Assembly: GCF_001308875.1 (NCBI RefSeq)
Contig: NZ_KQ465114.1
Location: 106,386 to 170,385 of the forward strand
Source of the DNA: Lysinibacillus sp. ZYM-1
GTDB lineage: Bacteria > Bacillota > Bacilli > Bacillales_A > Planococcaceae
Length of the DNA stretch: 64,000 nucleotides
Direction: 5' to 3'
Both the position numbers and the translations under genes were made by a program. The notes beneath the pieces were generated by a model. The model ran no database searches. It was not told where the DNA came from and worked only from the letters and a program-made list of their open reading frames with translations. Shown one piece after another: positions 63,977 through 64,000 of the stretch (position 1 is the stretch's first letter; each line of letters begins with the position of its first letter).

Positions 63977-64000
63977 TTTTACAATGAAATAAAGTAAAGC

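Noticed and set aside
1..64000. CRISPR array, prophage, insertion sequence or known defence system
   Set aside because: No spaced direct repeats, integrase, transposase, phage structural or nuclease-defence genes were seen.

Overview
The window is about 64 kb of low-GC Firmicute chromosome. It very probably comes from Lysinibacillus (the former Bacillus sphaericus group). The reasons are strong aGGAGG ribosome sites, a gene order that follows the B. subtilis acuC-ccpA-aroA-ytxHG-murC-sftA-ytpRQ-ytoP-ytzB-ytnP-trmB region, and a D-amino-acid transaminase whose sequence closely resembles the one I recall from Bacillus sphaericus. I see no rRNA, tRNA, CRISPR array, insertion sequence or prophage.

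Layout. 1-8.2 kb: end of acuC, ccpA, aroA, a long FtsA/PilM-like protein of unknown role, ytxH, ytxG and murC. 8.4-21 kb: the DNA translocase sftA, ytpR/ytpQ, a lipoprotein, a DUF84 NTPase, ytoP, ytzB, an ATP-grasp ligase, the lactonase-like ytnP, trmB, a diacylglycerol-kinase-like protein and a NERD-like protein. 21-28 kb: an accessory catabolic unit (GntP permease, HisD paralogue, LacI repressor) with a perfect operator, then dat and pepV. 28-40 kb: ytzE, an MFS pump, a GGDEF protein, rsuA, ytgP, asnB, ytfP, an AIM24 protein and an OFA transporter. 40-52.5 kb: the most accessory-looking part, with an EamA exporter, two tandem CodA-like amidohydrolases, a peptide-type ABC importer split over two divergent units, a two-component system and a polytopic membrane protein. 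52.5-64 kb: an ECF sigma/anti-sigma pair with a recognisable autoregulatory promoter, nupC, leuS behind a leucine T-box, an ArsR-SulP pair, another MFS pump, ytqA and ytqB.

How genes may work together. Several products serve the cell envelope: MurC, the MurJ-like YtgP, D-amino-acid transaminase, an ATP-grasp ligase that could be the D-aspartate ligase expected for the L-Lys-D-Asp peptidoglycan of Lysinibacillus, and an asparagine synthetase. Local transcriptional circuits can be read directly from the DNA: LacI with hisD-gntP, ArsR with sulP, the ECF factor with its own promoter, the T-box with leuS, and a palindrome over the start of nupC transcription.

The best candidates for undescribed biology are the 717-residue FtsA/PilM-like protein with a tail of repeated beta-grasp-like units, the CodA-like amidohydrolase/ABC/two-component cluster with altered catalytic residues, and the HisD paralogue that has valine where HisD has a zinc-binding aspartate. 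All identifications come from reading motifs and context; no database search was run.
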